Shown here in pieces: positions 10,981 through 24,362 of a stretch of DNA of 64,000 nucleotides (positions within the stretch are counted from its first letter, which is position 1; each line of letters opens with the position of its first letter). The DNA comes from Luscinia megarhynchos. Lineage: Eukaryota; Chordata; Aves; Passeriformes; Turdidae. The translations under genes and the position numbers were made by a program. The notes under the pieces are model-generated. The model worked only from the letters and a program-made list of their open reading frames with translations, made no database searches and was not told where the DNA came from. The stretch is from the NCBI GenBank assembly GCA_034336665.1, contig CM067570.1, positions 13,189,502 through 13,253,501 of the forward strand, in the 5' to 3' direction.

Positions 10981-13900
10981 AAGAACAGTAAAAAGTGCCC
11001 TTATATAAACATACTTTTCTCTTCTAGTGCAGGAGATATGGGATGAGAGTTACAGTACCTATTTAATTCCAGCTTGTTCCGTGGTGGTTTTTCAAATGAG
11101 GGAGAGGCTGGCCGCTCTTAACTCAGGCAAGATGAGGCCAAATCTTGATTGCCATTTAGCAGGGTTCTTTCTGACCTAGTGCATGCTACCATCTGGTTTT
11201 ATGCAATCTTTAGACCCTCATTTGCCTCCTGACTCTGTCATGTTATCGAGAGTGTTTGCAATTTAGGGCCTTAATTAAACCCTTGCACAGCACCTCTCCC
11301 ACCAAGCACTTCCAGGAGCTGCTACATCACAAATCAAAGTGAAGGGTATTTGCACTCTGCATTACATTTGGTGCTGAAACTGAATCTGAGACAACTGGAG
11401 AATATTAACAATATATTTTTAAGTGTTTTCTTTAAATTTATTCTTAATTATACAATTAACAAACATGCCATTAACAGAGTGGGACAGGATCTTGATTAAG
11501 TGGGAATGAGAATGAATATAAACAAGGTTGATAAGATGAAAAATGCAGCAGAAAAGCAAGCATCAGACAGTGCTTATACCTACTAGCAAACAAAATTAAA
11601 CCCTCAGCTCTAGCAAGACTGGTGATGGTCTCAGATGGGAAGATATTTGTACTACACTGCTGAAGTAAAAAGCATCTAGACTTTGCTGCTACTAAAAGAT
11701 AAGGAAAGGGAAGAAAGAATAAAAGCTGAAAAGCTGGACCAAGAGTCATGAAGAGTCTTGCTGTCCAGCCTGGTTGCTACATTAATTTTCTTTGTTGGAT
11801 AGGGAAGTTAGTGTATCTTTTAAGACCGGGAAGACCTGCATTCTATTCCCTGATGAAATCTTAAATTCTCCTGCCACTCTGAAAAAATTGACTTGAAAAA
11901 TCAGATAAAAATAAAATGAAATTAAAGTTTCTGAAGCAAACAGAGCGGAATAACAATCAAATGAGAATGAACAAATACATACATGAAAATAAACTACAAA
12001 CAATTTTGCTTGCAGTGTTTAAAAAGAGAGGGAAAAAACACTAGGGAAGTGTTTTTCTTCTCTAAAAGAAGAAAACAAGGACCGAGGATTATAGGATTAT
12101 ACACAGTTTTCACACTCTTTGCTGGCTTCTGATCTTCTGAATTTTAGATGGGCTTGCTGATTTGTTTAAATTTGCTTCCTCACCTGCAGTGCAGGACCAC
12201 ACTCAAAATCCAATACCAGGATCCCAGAGGATGTGGAAGGGCTGGTGCCATGGCAGAGGTGCAAATCTCAGGTTTCACACAGACAAACCCTCTTCTGCAG
12301 AGTCCTGGCTTTTCTTCTGAACCAACTTCTCAGCAAAGGTCAGTGAGAGTGGAAAGGGGCAGAGGAGGGAAGGTATTACAGTAACAGAGGACACAGGGGA
12401 AAAACTAAGACTAAAGAGAGATTTGGAAGCTTCTTTTCAGGAAATATCTCCTCTTATTGCATGATTCTTCCTCCTCACCCAGTATTTTTTACTCACATAG
12501 TTTGTCTCACACAACCAATGACAAAATAATCCTTCACATGAGAAAACTTTTTAAAAACTGCATCCACCAAAGCATGTCTGGCCTGCTAATTCCTCAGGTG
12601 CTTTGTAGCTGCCCTTGCATTAGTGACTTCCCATTTGCATTTTAGTTCTGATCTACATCTCTGTAAATCTGAGGATCTGCAGCTAATGATTAAGAATGAA
12701 GCACAAAAAGTTCTTTTAAGATCATGATAATTTGGCTGAGCTTTTAGAATGTTTCTCCCTAAATTCAGAATAGACTGGAACACAGCACTGCCATCCTGTA
12801 GAATTCCTAGAGTATAAATTTATGCAAGAAGATGCTGGTCTTGTTGCCTTCCTCAACATAGGGAGGAGATTTCTGGTTTCTCATTGCAATGGAAAAAAGC
12901 AACCATCTTTTTCCTCTTTATATAAAATAAGAGTTATATTCCCTCTGCTCATCCCCCAAAAGCTTTAACAATTCTGCCTAAGGCAGATCATTTGGCCTTG
13001 AAGTGGTCATGTTTTATAGAGTAGATGGGAAGAACAGAATCTTATATGAGAAGGTTTTCAGCAAACAGCACTGTTGAGACATTTAGACAAACTTCACCCA
13101 TAGCAGAGACAAAAATGCAACCAGCACAAGTCAAAAGCAAGGAATTTTTACTGAACACTGTGTTTCACTGGCCATTTTATTTTCTTAATCCCTTCTCTCA
13201 GCTAACAAAATTAAGGTAAAAAAATCAGAAAATGAAAGAATAAAAACCAAAAAAATGTCTAACTCCTGCTCCTGTTGCCAAATGTGTTTCCTTACATTCA
13301 CAGCACAGAAGCTGGGTGTTTTGGGTGTGTTCCTGACCATGAGACCATGCATGAATCCTTTGGTGGCATCTGCTTATATGGCCCATGCTGGAGAGAAAGC
13401 CAACAATGCAAGCTAATGCTTTAAGCTATGTTTTAATGGGATACACAAGGAGCAGCCAGCAGAACAGAATAGATAGGTGATCTCAAATAATTTCAGAGGT
13501 AAAACATAGGAAGTTCAGAGTGTGTTAATCACAGCATTGCTTTGCATTCCAGTGCATGGTTCAATAATGGTAAATAGTCTCAACATATATTCTTCTCTAC
13601 CTTCTCATATTAATAATAATTATATTTATTTATCTATCCTTATATATGTTCTTTGTTGGTAAAGGAAGCTGCTTTAAGTTTCCTGTGCCTTTATAAGCAC
13701 ACACTACAGCTTCAGTTCTCCATATCACTAAATTTTGTCTTTGAAGAACAGTCCAGTCATCATTCCTGCCCTGGCTGATATTCTCAAAAAAAAATTTTCA
13801 TAACTAGTTACTTAAAAAAATGAGAACTGTATTTCCAAATGCTATTTTCCAAAGCAGTGTTTTTGCTTGCAAACAGATCAAATTCTGCATAGAAGAGCCA

Positions 13901-16900
13901 GGACATGCCACAGGCACATGAATCCTTTACCATAGAGAAAAAGCTTTGGTTTTTTTCACATAAATGATTGATATGTACTTCTGTTATTTTGTGCATACTC
14001 AATGTTTTTCGGGGATGCACAGTTTGCTCATACCTTCACAATATCCATGGCATGCTCCATTTTCATTACTTTCTGCTGGGACAGAGCTGTTCTCTGATTT
14101 GCCCAAGTTTTCACACCGTCCTCAGGATGTCAAAGGAGACCAAATAGCTCAGCTCTGGTTGCTCATTTCCAAACACCCCAGGGGAAAACATAGCAATGCC
14201 AGTTTGCAACAGCTTTTCTTAGAGCAATGGATTTTCCCCACCATCTCTTCTCAAGCTCTTAACCTAAGCACACACTAACTCCAGCTGAGCAGAGAACAGA
14301 GCCAGACTGGAAATACACTGATCTCTCTGCCAAATTCAGTGTCATAGATGGGGACCACATCCCCACCCATGACCCCTGGAGAACTTCCCTTCTGACACAC
14401 TCCACAGGGGAATATGACATTGCCCACCCCTGATGCAATGATTTTGTGGCTCAGTCATTCATTTCCTCTGCATCTTTTGTTCACAGAGGTGTATGGAGAC
14501 AACACAAATATTGTACAGATTTGGGTGGCCACACCATCCAACATTCTATTCATTTCTCATCCTGTAACTCCCTGATAAGATTTTATTGGGAGGTGTCTGC
14601 TGTCAGCTGCCTACAAAGCCAGCATAAATCAGTTGCTAAGACACATGATGCTCACAGCTATTGTGCCAAATTGAACCCTGGAGTAAGCACAGGCAGCTTG
14701 GAACCATGGCTGGCTGTGATGCTCTGGGCCCAGAGAGGAACATTTGTTATACTCCCAGAGATCCTTTACTCTGTTATCCCAGTAAAGACTACAGGAGGTT
14801 TAAACCAGCACGTTTTCATTGCTGCCAGTGGATCTGTATTGACAGAATTCTTTCTCCCTTTTTATCTCTGATCATGCTTGTGTTTCTAATCCTGTATTTC
14901 CTTCTCAGTTACATCGTGCTGTCTGTTGTCAGGCTTTCTATATCAAAACCAGACTGGTTTTTGTAAGGGTTTCACACATAAATGAACATAAGCATTACAC
15001 TGGGGTGGAGCTGTGCCCATTGAGTGCAGCCTCCCAGCTCCACCAGGGATCTAGAGCTAATTGAGAAATGTAATAATGAGGACATATTAGGAACAATTTT
15101 TTCCTCGGTGCAGTTTCCTGATTTATTGTAATTAGTGGTACAGAGACATCTGGAGTTGGAAGTAACAATCAGGCTACTATTAAGAGACATGAATTTATCT
15201 AACTCTTCAGTGAGCCTGTTTGTATTTTGGACATTATTTAAAAAAAAAAATTAATGTTTTACTTCTTTCTGCAAGTAAGAAACATTGCACAGGATGGGTA
15301 TGGACACTGGGTTTCTTTGCTTCAGTCTTATATAAAGTGAAGCTTCAGGAGGTTCAAAATAGCCCTGATACTTTGAAATGAGATCCAGAAAGGGGAAATG
15401 AAAGAAGTTGAAATGAATGAGGGTTTTATTGGTTTTTTTTCTTCATGCTTTTGCATTTAATTTACTGGAAGTAAATGAAAGTTGTTGGTGCATAGGGCTA
15501 TGTAGTACAAAACTGATGGGAATGTCATTCCCCCTTCAGCACAGTGGAACTGTTCCCCTCAAGGTGCCCATCCATAGGACAGCTGTTTAAGGCTTCTCTG
15601 TACCTTTGTCCACCTACAAAGATGCTTCAAAATCCAAGCTCAAAATTCAACACAGCTTTTAGGTAGTTCTCTTTCATCAGCAATAAGTAATAAAAAATTA
15701 TGAACCAGAAGGGATTATCTGTGAGACAAAGTTTCATTAAACCTGCTGAAAGGATTACTATACACCAAGTGTCTATTGTTTTTCTGGTACCAGCTGGCTC
15801 CAGGTGCATTCTCAAATCTTACACATTAATCCAGGTCCTTTCTGAACCAAAGCTTTTTTATCTTGCCCTACCAGTCGTATGACAAGGTTTAGATCAGAGT
15901 TTGCTTCTTGACCTGCACAGAAAACTGTTTGGAAAATGACAGACATCAAAACAGTGTGACCTTCCCAAGTATTCCACTCCTGCAATTTATGCTTTTTTCT
16001 GGTATGTGTTCATTAAATTGGCTCTCTGTGAAGTCAGGTTATGGTTGTAATGGCTTCCTTTGATATTCAAATTTTTACTGAACATTCATTCCCTCTTGCT
16101 TGGTTAGAAAGCTGCACTATTTCTTCGTCTTCATCAGGGCCTTCTGGTGGCTCCTACACAGGTTAGCAAATCCCTGGGTGGTCAAACTTTATTTTGTTCC
16201 TTTTTCACATGCATCTAACCTTTGAAAATAATTTCCAAGGGCTATTCTGAATAGCAGGATCCCAGCTGGAGTTTTTTAAGGTTGTGACATAAGATTTATC
16301 TTTAACACACATTCTGATTTTCTTTGCTTTTCCTTTTCTTTGATAAGAATTTGTTTTTCTCTGGTGTTTTGCTTTGTATAACACTATGCTTTTTGTGACC
16401 ACACACCATTTTCAAAGGCTTACAAGCAAATTATTGTAAGCAGTGCCTTGCTATTGTACACAGTTATTCTTTGGTGAGGGAGGATGTATGCTAGCTGATA
16501 AAAATGAGAAAAGATAAAAAGAGTTCAGCATCCAATCTGCCCCATGGTGGAAATGGAAACATGTTTTCCTGCAGAACACTAAATGTTCACAATCATTGGG
16601 TGCAAGTGAAGGTGGTGAGCAGTCACTGTATGAATCCAGAGCCAAAGGGCTTTTAGCTGGGGATATGAGGAATGGTAGGACCTTGTTGTTCTGGCCATAG
16701 GGAATCTCTTCTTTGAGCAGCCTTGAAAACAAGGCTTGGGTGGTTTGTTGGTGGTTTATTGTTGTAAATACATGGATTTATTTGGGGTTTTATCTGATAC
16801 CACTGATGTTAGTGAAAGGTTTCACAAGTCACATCAATGAAATTATAGCCAGGCCTCTAATTACTGCAAATTAGAGTTATTCAGGGGTATAGGCTGAGAA

Positions 16901-17895
16901 GCAGAAGATAAAATGGACATTACCAGCTAGATAGGAATGGTGTGATACCACGTCAGATGTTGTAGAGAAAAGGCAAAAAGGCTGATCTTGCTTATCTGCT
17001 CACATATCTAGTGGTGAGAAGGGCTGATCTATACATTTGCTCACAGCCCTTTTATTAATACGTCCTCTCAGGTTAATGTATTGTCCTGGAAGGATTTTTC
17101 AACACTTATTTTCATTTTCAGTTTTTTGATAGTATTTTTTTATGGAGAGAAGACCTTGCAGCCTCTCTCAAGTCTCCAAGGACACAATGAGAGCTTCCTT
17201 AGCCCTGCACAAAATAACACTCACAAACAAAAAAAGCAGATTTCAGAAATTGATGTAGAAGTAGAATCACACTGTGATTTTTCCTCATAACTGACTAGTA
17301 AAGATCAGACAGATTGTCTTGAATTCGTATAATTAATCATGAAGCACAGAACACAATTTCTAGTGGGGTCCAGCTGGTGTTGACTGGTCAGTTACTTTGT
17401 GTTGCCAGGCTGTTATTTACATACTAGCCTATTCATCTATCAATGCAGCTCCTAACTTTTACCTCAAAAATAGAAACAGAAGTGCTTGGAATTCTCATGA
17501 ACCCAGGTCCATGTAGATCTGAGTGGTAACACAGTATGGTGTAGTCTATTACAAAAGTAATATTAACTGCACCTGGGTGAAGTAGTCACCAGAAAAAAAA
17601 AACTTTTAATTCACTTTTGTAAAAATCACTCTATCCTTAAACATATTTACCACATCTCTATGTAAAAACTGATTCCATTCTACTGGCTTCAGCAGAGCTC
17701 TTCTAACCTACATTAGCAAAACATGAGCACACCTTTAACTACTGACCCACCCTGCCATTTCAGGGACCATGCCTTTAGCAGCTATTACATACAAAAAATA
17801 TTCTGCTTCTACATTGCGTCAAACATAAAAAATATATTTTCAAAGAAATGGACTAAGAAAAGAAAGACAGACAGGAAGCAATTAATCCAGTAAAG
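10981..17895. other. Long noncoding stretch without recognisable elements
   Basis: About 6.9 kb with no transposon, RNA gene or convincing exon. The interval 11096-11300 has balanced composition, no low complexity and distinctive words such as ccttaattaaaccc, making it the best visual candidate for a conserved noncoding element here. Frames at 13964-14278 (104 codons) and 14446-14871 (141 codons) have no domain features and are within chance expectation. Confidence 0.5.
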
Positions 17896-17917
17896 CATGA
17901 GATCAACATGAGATCAA
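17896..17917. repeat. Perfect 11-bp tandem duplication
   Basis: The unit catgagatcaa occurs twice in direct contact with no mismatch. It is probably replication slippage. Confidence 0.85.
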
Positions 17918-18002
17918 CAGACTTTGAACACAAAGAAGAGATTTGAAGATTATCTACCCACATCCTAATGAAACAGCAAACAGATTTTTTTTTAATAGAA
18001 TT

Positions 18003-18013
18003 TGTGTGTGTGT
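18003..18013 (+). repeat. Short (TG)n microsatellite
   Basis: About five and a half TG units after a T-rich stretch; too short to be notable on its own. Confidence 0.75.
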
Positions 18014-18243
18014 TTGCATATGCACTGCCTTTGAGAGATCTCATGGGGAAAAGTAATAATCTGTAAAAGAAAAAATGATCTTGTGAGACCAGTCTGCCCA
18101 TGCATAGCTAACAAATTTCAGACACTGCTATAAAATTGTGACATATAAGCATCATAAGTTAGCCCAACACAAAGCTTATCTTCTACTGAGAGAGATTCTA
18201 GATAACTAAGGCCAGCACAACCTGCTCACTGCTCCCAGTAGTA

Positions 18244-18331
18244 GAAAAAACCCAACACTGCCCTCCCACACACAAAATAAACAAAACAAAAAACCAAAAA
18301 CAACCCAGAAAATCTGAAACCACAAAAAAAT
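18244..18331 (-). repeat. A/C-rich low-complexity tract
   Basis: Largely A and C on the plus strand (G and T on the minus strand), with repeated words such as aaacaaaacaaaaaacc. In composition it mirrors the G/T tracts at 2.3 and 34.1 kb in the opposite orientation. No element body is attached. Confidence 0.7.
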
Positions 18332-20019
18332 CATAGCAAAAGTCCTTGCTGACACTGATGGAGAGAGGGTCCAAATATCTCTACTGCTGTAGTTTAACAC
18401 CTTATCAGATCCAGCTGCAATTGGTGCTGATGGTTCCATTGTTATATTTCAGTCTGGCATCTTATATCTAATGCCTGGGGAAGTCGTGTTTGTGCTGTAT
18501 CTGTGAACTGTGACAGCTGGGCGATCCTGTTTCTTTTTTTCTCATCCTAGTATGGATGGTAACTTCCCAGGAAAAAAGGCAAAGTGAGGACATGAGTCTT
18601 TTGTTTTGGGAGATTGATCTTGTTTTACACTTGATGTGGTCCAATAACAGCAAAACAGAACCATTTTATTGCCAAAACATGTATTTCCCATTCATAACCA
18701 GATACAGCATTTGAAGATTGTCACTTCTCATCACGCTGACACCAGATACTGCACAGCTCCTACAAAGCACTTTATGCTCTGCAGGATCAGAACCTAAAAG
18801 CTCATAGCTCAGGCTATCCAACACAGTTGACCAAAACTTCACTCACAAAATAGCTCATAGGCATGGGGTCAAAGTCTAAGAGAGGAGATGATGACACTTC
18901 AAAACAGGAATGCTTTCTTTGGGGATGGATTTTACATTACAGCTCTCATGTCTTCTGATTTTAGTAAGACATACATAATCATTTATAATATCTTCCTGGG
19001 TTTACTTCAGAACATTTTGACAAGATGCTTTAGTTGTAACTAATCAGAGAAAAAATTTTGTGCACCGTGGCAGTTGGAAAATGAAAGTCCTATCAGGATA
19101 TTAACAGTATGTGTCTAGACTCATATATAAATGTGCATATTGAGAAAAAAAATTACCTTGCATTAGGAATTACTATACCTTCTCTCTCCCCACAATGCTT
19201 TACAGTCAAAGGGGAAAGAAAAGAAATTTAAGTCAGTCAAACTCAGGAACAGAATACAACACAGTTCCTAATTTCTCATTAACAGTGTGTCAGACAAACT
19301 GATTTATCAGGAAATCTGCCTTTCTGCAAGCAGCATTGCAAGAGCACCTGTAGTTCTCCTTCTAATTAATTTAGCCATGAAACTCTGCTTCTGGTTCATC
19401 TCCAACAAGAGAAAAAAAAAATAATAATCTGTGACTGCACTGCAATACCTATTAAAAGATTACTGCATTCTCAGAGGAAACATGAGGAAGTAACCAGACG
19501 TGAGCTTGCTGATGTCCTTGGCCAGATAGATGATTATGGCTCTTGTGATGTGCAAAACAATAGAATTTAGATAATTGCAAGCAAAAAAAAAAATTATGTT
19601 CCTGCAAAGGAAGGCTTATCAGAACCTGATTGAATTTTTCTGTAAACATCCAGGCTCACTTCATTTATGAAGACCCCATCTTTCTCCCTGCACAGAGACA
19701 CTCAGAAGTGTCCCACATTTCCAACCATTGGATGGGGTTTTGGAGATCTTCCATCATCACTGAGAGGTGACTGCTCATTTCTTGGATTTCAATGTTTGAG
19801 ATGAGACATTTACCAATTGAGGGATATTTATGGGGCATTTTGGAGAAGCTCAGACCAAGAGTGGGATGTATGCACCAGAAATGTGAATATGAAGAGCTAA
19901 GCAGAAAACTGGATTTGTGGCCATTTTTTGACTGCCACCAATCTGTAGCAAAACCTAGAGCAATGCACTTTCTGTCCCTGCTTCAGATCCCTCTCAGGAG
20001 AGTCAAGATCATGACTCTG
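18332..20019. other. Noncoding stretch, nothing recognised
   Basis: AT-rich unique DNA with short A runs near 19147 and 19581. All open frames are below 70 codons, and no transposon termini are visible. Confidence 0.6.
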
Positions 20020-20120
20020 TGTTTACCCATCCTTTTCTATCTCTCTAAGAGGGAAACTGAAGCTGGGAAAGAATTTGGACAGTCAGTTAAGCTAGTAGAG
20101 GTTTAACCTCCAAGTGGGTC
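20020..20120 (-). mobile_element. MIR-like SINE relic (weak)
   Basis: Read on the plus strand, the order of words follows the reverse complement of the MIR core: a pyrimidine-rich acccatcctttt segment, gagggaaactgaagct, then agttaagctagtag. These correspond to the MIR stretches ATCCCCATTTTACAGATGAGGAAACTGAGGC and, further along, CACAGCTAGTAAG. Divergence is high and the assignment rests on memory of the family consensus, so an unrelated match is possible. Confidence 0.45.
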
Positions 20121-20231
20121 ACGACAGCAATTGGTCAGTGCCAGAAACAGCTTCAGCTGCTGGGGCAGTCAAACAGGAATGCATGGATACAGGCATCCAG
20201 GTCAGGAGATGTTCTCCCACACTCAGGAAAC

Positions 20232-20261
20232 TGCTGAAATGAAAATTTTCTTATTTCAGCA
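20232..20261. repeat. 9-bp inverted repeat with a self-complementary spacer
   Basis: Arms tgctgaaat (20232-20240) and atttcagca (20253-20261) are exact reverse complements. The 12-base spacer begins with the palindrome gaaaattttc, so the whole could fold as a nearly continuous hairpin. No known RNA gene has this form. Confidence 0.7.
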
Positions 20262-23200
20262 CATTTTTCCCATTGCATTTCTGCTAGGTTTTTGTTTTCA
20301 CTTGAAGGTTTTGCTCCCCCTCTGTCAAGATTATATTATTTTGGAGGGAAGTACTGTGGAAATAGGCTCCTCTTGAGCATACATAGAATGGAAATTAGTC
20401 ATTAATCAACTGAATCCCCACAGAACCACTAACTTAATGCAGTAAAATGAATGATGGAAGGAAAAATAAATGCATCTGAATTAAACAAAGCAGAAATATT
20501 ATATCAACCAAAACACAACACACTAAGGCTATTCTTGTAAGGGAGGGAGTTGAAGAGTCCTTTTTAGATTTATTATTTGGATTATTAATACTGATGGGCT
20601 GGGGAGAAGCAGGGAGAAAATCAGTCTTCCATCCTGTGGTGCAGAAACCAAGTATCACACAGTCTAAAATTAAATGATACAGATGCTGCTGTGTCTGGAC
20701 TGAAGCTGCAGCAAAGAGCAACTTTCTTTTTTTTTTTTCAGTTTTCTTACCTAAATAGGAATCTGCAGAAGTCTACCATCACAAAAAGACATTGTGCACT
20801 TTTGAGACCTGCAAGATGGATCCTTTTAAAAGGAAACACATCCTAACAGTTCTCTGTACAAAACTAACCTGCTCAGTCAAGGTAGGAGAGGGATAGAAGG
20901 AAATATGTTCTTCATTTAAGAAGTGCTGGATCTCTCTCACTGAGAAAGCTTTTGCTTTAATGAAACTGGTCCCAAATAGGTCAAAAGGATCAGATGTAAC
21001 CTACCAGCTCCCAAACTGGTGAAGCCCAAAACCCCACTCACCCCACTCCATCCCACCTGGTGAAGTAGCAGCAGCTAAAAGCTGTCTTCCCTGCTTCCCC
21101 ACAGCCCCATCCTGCTGGGAATGCCACATCCTCAGTGCATTATGAAAAGAAATAACTTCTAGCAGCATGACAGCAGAAGAGGGAATGAGGACTGAACAAC
21201 CTCAGGCCTTCAGTCAGGCCCCACTTACACTCTTTATGCCTTAGAGGTTGGGTCCAGGAAAATTAGCCTCAAATTAAAGCAGGCAACAGTGAGCTTCATT
21301 AGCAGTAAACAATCCATGGTTCATTAAGGGGTGAGAGACCAGGCTCACTAAAAGGTCTCCTAGGAAGAAGTTACAATAAACCAACAACTGGATATTAAAG
21401 GTATAAAACAGGCATTTACCACAATATGAGAGAAAAAAGTCAGAGCTTCAGAGATTCAAATTCTCCCAAGTTTTATTATAAATCTAGCTTGCAGCTCATA
21501 AAAATTTTGCCACTAATGAGAGAGCAGATTAGGATTTTAAAAAAAACGATTTAAAAGTTGGGATCAAATACTATTTCTGACTAGATTGCACACAACCTTT
21601 CAGATGTAACTGCTTGGTGAAGGCTGGGACATTTTGAGCATCATTACATGCACTTTTTTCCTTTAGGATAGGTTTTTCCTGAGTCCTTTATTTTGGTTAT
21701 GTCTGAGATTTCCCACATGCTCTCTTCATCTTCCAAACAATTCAGTTTACACTTTCCTGGCAGAGTTAAAGAGATTGCCCCAAGAACAGGTCGACATGTA
21801 AGCAAATACAATTCAGACCAAAGAAACGCTGCTGTAAAGGGCAGCCCCTACCCCATGCCAAGCAACAGGGAAATTGGCTCTAAGCCCTTTGTGATGTTTT
21901 ATTGAAATGTGTTATTTTCTCACACAGAAGTACTCTCTGGTTTGCACAATGCAGTGCAGACTCACAGCTCTGTACACACGAGTTTTGGCTAATCAAAAGC
22001 AGCAAGCATGCCAGAAATCTGTTTGCCCTATGCAAACAGTGCTACCTTGTATTGATTTCCTCAGAGCATGTTAACATAAATCTGACATTAACAGGAGCTT
22101 ACCCACCACTCCTCTCGTGGAGAGCACACTCATTTACAGGCTGTGTTAAGGCAGGTTGTGTTCAGACAAGCAGCTCCTGGTCCTCTCTGCACAGTGATGA
22201 GGCATCATTTGCCATTACCCATCAGATTCCTTGACTGAGCACATATTTTCTTTGGTTTTCTCTATTCTTGGAGGCTCCAGCACTCTAGTGGTCTGTTTTT
22301 CTGCATTCTGCTGTAACACATTACTGCTATACCAGGGAGCAGAAAGACTTGATCTAATATTTTTTCACCCCAGGATCCCAGCAGGGGTGACTGCAAGGAA
22401 TCATTCAGGAGACAAATTGTCACGCCTTTAATTTATTAGATGTCATATAACAACTCAACCCTCATTTAGGTACTTTAAAAACAACTTGTCTCTGTCTTCC
22501 CAAATGGAAAACTCAAAAAGGGTATTTACAGTTCATTTGACATGTTTCCTCTTCAGTTAAAAACAGGTCCCTTTCTTCTATTCAGTGTGATTGCTTCAAA
22601 CACTTTAAAAAAAAATAATTTAACTGTCTTGAATAGAGGTGTTTTTGCAATTTCTAACAAGACTTCTCTTTTTAGCCTTTCCTTTCAGACAGAAAAAGTA
22701 TACACTAGTTTTACAATTTTTTGTGCATGTTTCTATTTCTTTAGGTTCTGAAACTAGGCTGGCACTAATCCCATTGTATGATCTTGGGTGCTTTACACTT
22801 CTACCTTAACAAGGAAAAAAAAATCCCCACAGCAAATAATACTTTATCCCATCTGTAGAAATGTTCCATACACCTCTGGCCTTGCTTTGTGCAAGGCAAA
22901 CCCTGGCCACCAGTCACTCTCACAAACCTAATGTGTCAGAATGATAACACAAGGAAAAATCCACAGGAAAATAGGAGACACAAGAAATTTCCCCCACGTC
23001 AAAACACATGGTAGCACTATACCCAAATTTTCAGTGTATTTGATATCCTGCCTCCATGTTGTGGCTTTGTACCTTGGCAGGAGTTGTTTGTTCTCAGAAC
23101 CTACCATTGACTACCCTTTTAATGTCATTTTTGGTATATAACAGCTATTTTTTGCTTACAGCAGCTTGTCCCTTCTTCCTTCCATAAAATTGGGAAGTGA

Positions 23201-24088
23201 CTTTGACTATATAGCTTAAAAAAAAACAATTTTCTGAATATAATCCAACAGAAAATTAACAGCTATGAGAACATTTGAAAAGAGCAGACGCAGAGGCAAG
23301 CAGTGTTAGAAAAACAAATAACAAATTAGAAACCTGGAGAGTCATTGCTAGTATTATGACAAGCTGCCTCTTTAAAACCTACTAGAAATAAGCAGATTCA
23401 CAGTATTAATTAGGGAATTGGCAGTTGGGTACAAGAAAAAGGGAAGGAAAAAAAAAAGCAGATATTCTTGAAAATACTGAAATTGCAAAGCTCTTTGCCT
23501 CCATTAGGTTAAATGCTACAATTTAAGCACTCTGTATGTCAGCTGGTGAAATGGCAGTGACAGAAGTCTCAAAAACAGGGCTCTTTTTTCCTCCCCTGAC
23601 TAGAGAGTAATAATCAGTCAAAAAACCAGAAAATTCCCCCTGGTTTGCAGAAAGGTACAGTTGTGCTATTGGCTTCCACAAGGTGGCCTCTGCCTGTCAT
23701 TCCACCCTGCAGTGACACCCCTGCACAAGCTGTGTGTCCTGCAGGCTCAGATTTATTCCTGCTTCTCACCCCAACCCCTCTTCCTCCCCTAAAAGCATGA
23801 AAAGCAGCAGCAAAAGGCATAAGGACATGAAAAATGTGTGGAAAAAGCATAGAAACACCCCTAATTTTTCTTGACAATATATCTCTAAGCTACTCATGCT
23901 GGAAAGAGAAGATCCGTCCTTTGTCTCAACCAGCAGTGGAAGCAAACACCATCCAGATCATATTAATCTGTTGAGGCTCAATCCTCACAGGAAGGTTTTA
24001 TCCTGACTGTTTCTCATACAAATTCATTGACAGTGATTGAGCTCTCCTCACATTCCATGGAAGAGTCTGCACAACAAACAGCTCCTTA
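20262..24088. other. Noncoding stretch, nothing recognised
   Basis: Mixed AT-rich DNA with a GC-richer patch near 20995-21240. Frames at 20434-20721 (minus, 95 codons) and 21902-22234 (plus, 110 codons) show no domain, signal or exon-like context. No transposon or RNA gene was recognised. Confidence 0.55.
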
Positions 24089-24112
24089 CTTTTTTTTCTT
24101 TTCTTTTTTTTT
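24089..24112. repeat. T-rich simple tract
   Basis: Runs of T interrupted by single C bases. The sequence after it is ordinary unique DNA with no acceptor-bounded exon recognised. Confidence 0.75.
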
Positions 24113-24263
24113 AAACACTTTTCATCTTAAGTGAAGCTGGTGAGGCCTTATCAAAGCTGAAATGCTGAAGTCAAGTGTCAGGCATTAACACAAATGTCAA
24201 GTGACTGCAAACTTCTGGCTGAAGAGATATTTCAATGATTGCAAGGCTGGCCTCAGATTTGGG

Positions 24264-24362
24264 AAGCCTGGTTAAATCTCATCGTTTGTGTTCAGCTCCT
24301 GAGTGACCTTGAACAAGCTCTGAACTTCAGGTTCCCAGCAATTATTTACAAAGGGAGTGATT
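24264..24362 (+). mobile_element. MIR-family SINE relic
   Basis: The order and spacing of motifs follow the MIR consensus in sense orientation: gcctggttaaatc (MIR TGCCTGGGTTCGAATCC), then agctcctgagtgaccttgaa (MIR AGCTGTGTGACCTTGGG), then acttcaggttccc (MIR CTCAGTTTCC), and ttacaaaggg (MIR TGTAAAATGGG). It is old and diverged, lacks clear target-site duplications, and is probably truncated at both ends. MIR is a tRNA-derived SINE mobilised in early amniotes by L2-type machinery and is long inactive. Confidence 0.65.

Noticed and set aside
14446..14871. 141-codon plus-strand frame
   Set aside because: No domain or motif, a second shifted frame overlaps it, and several of this length are expected by chance.
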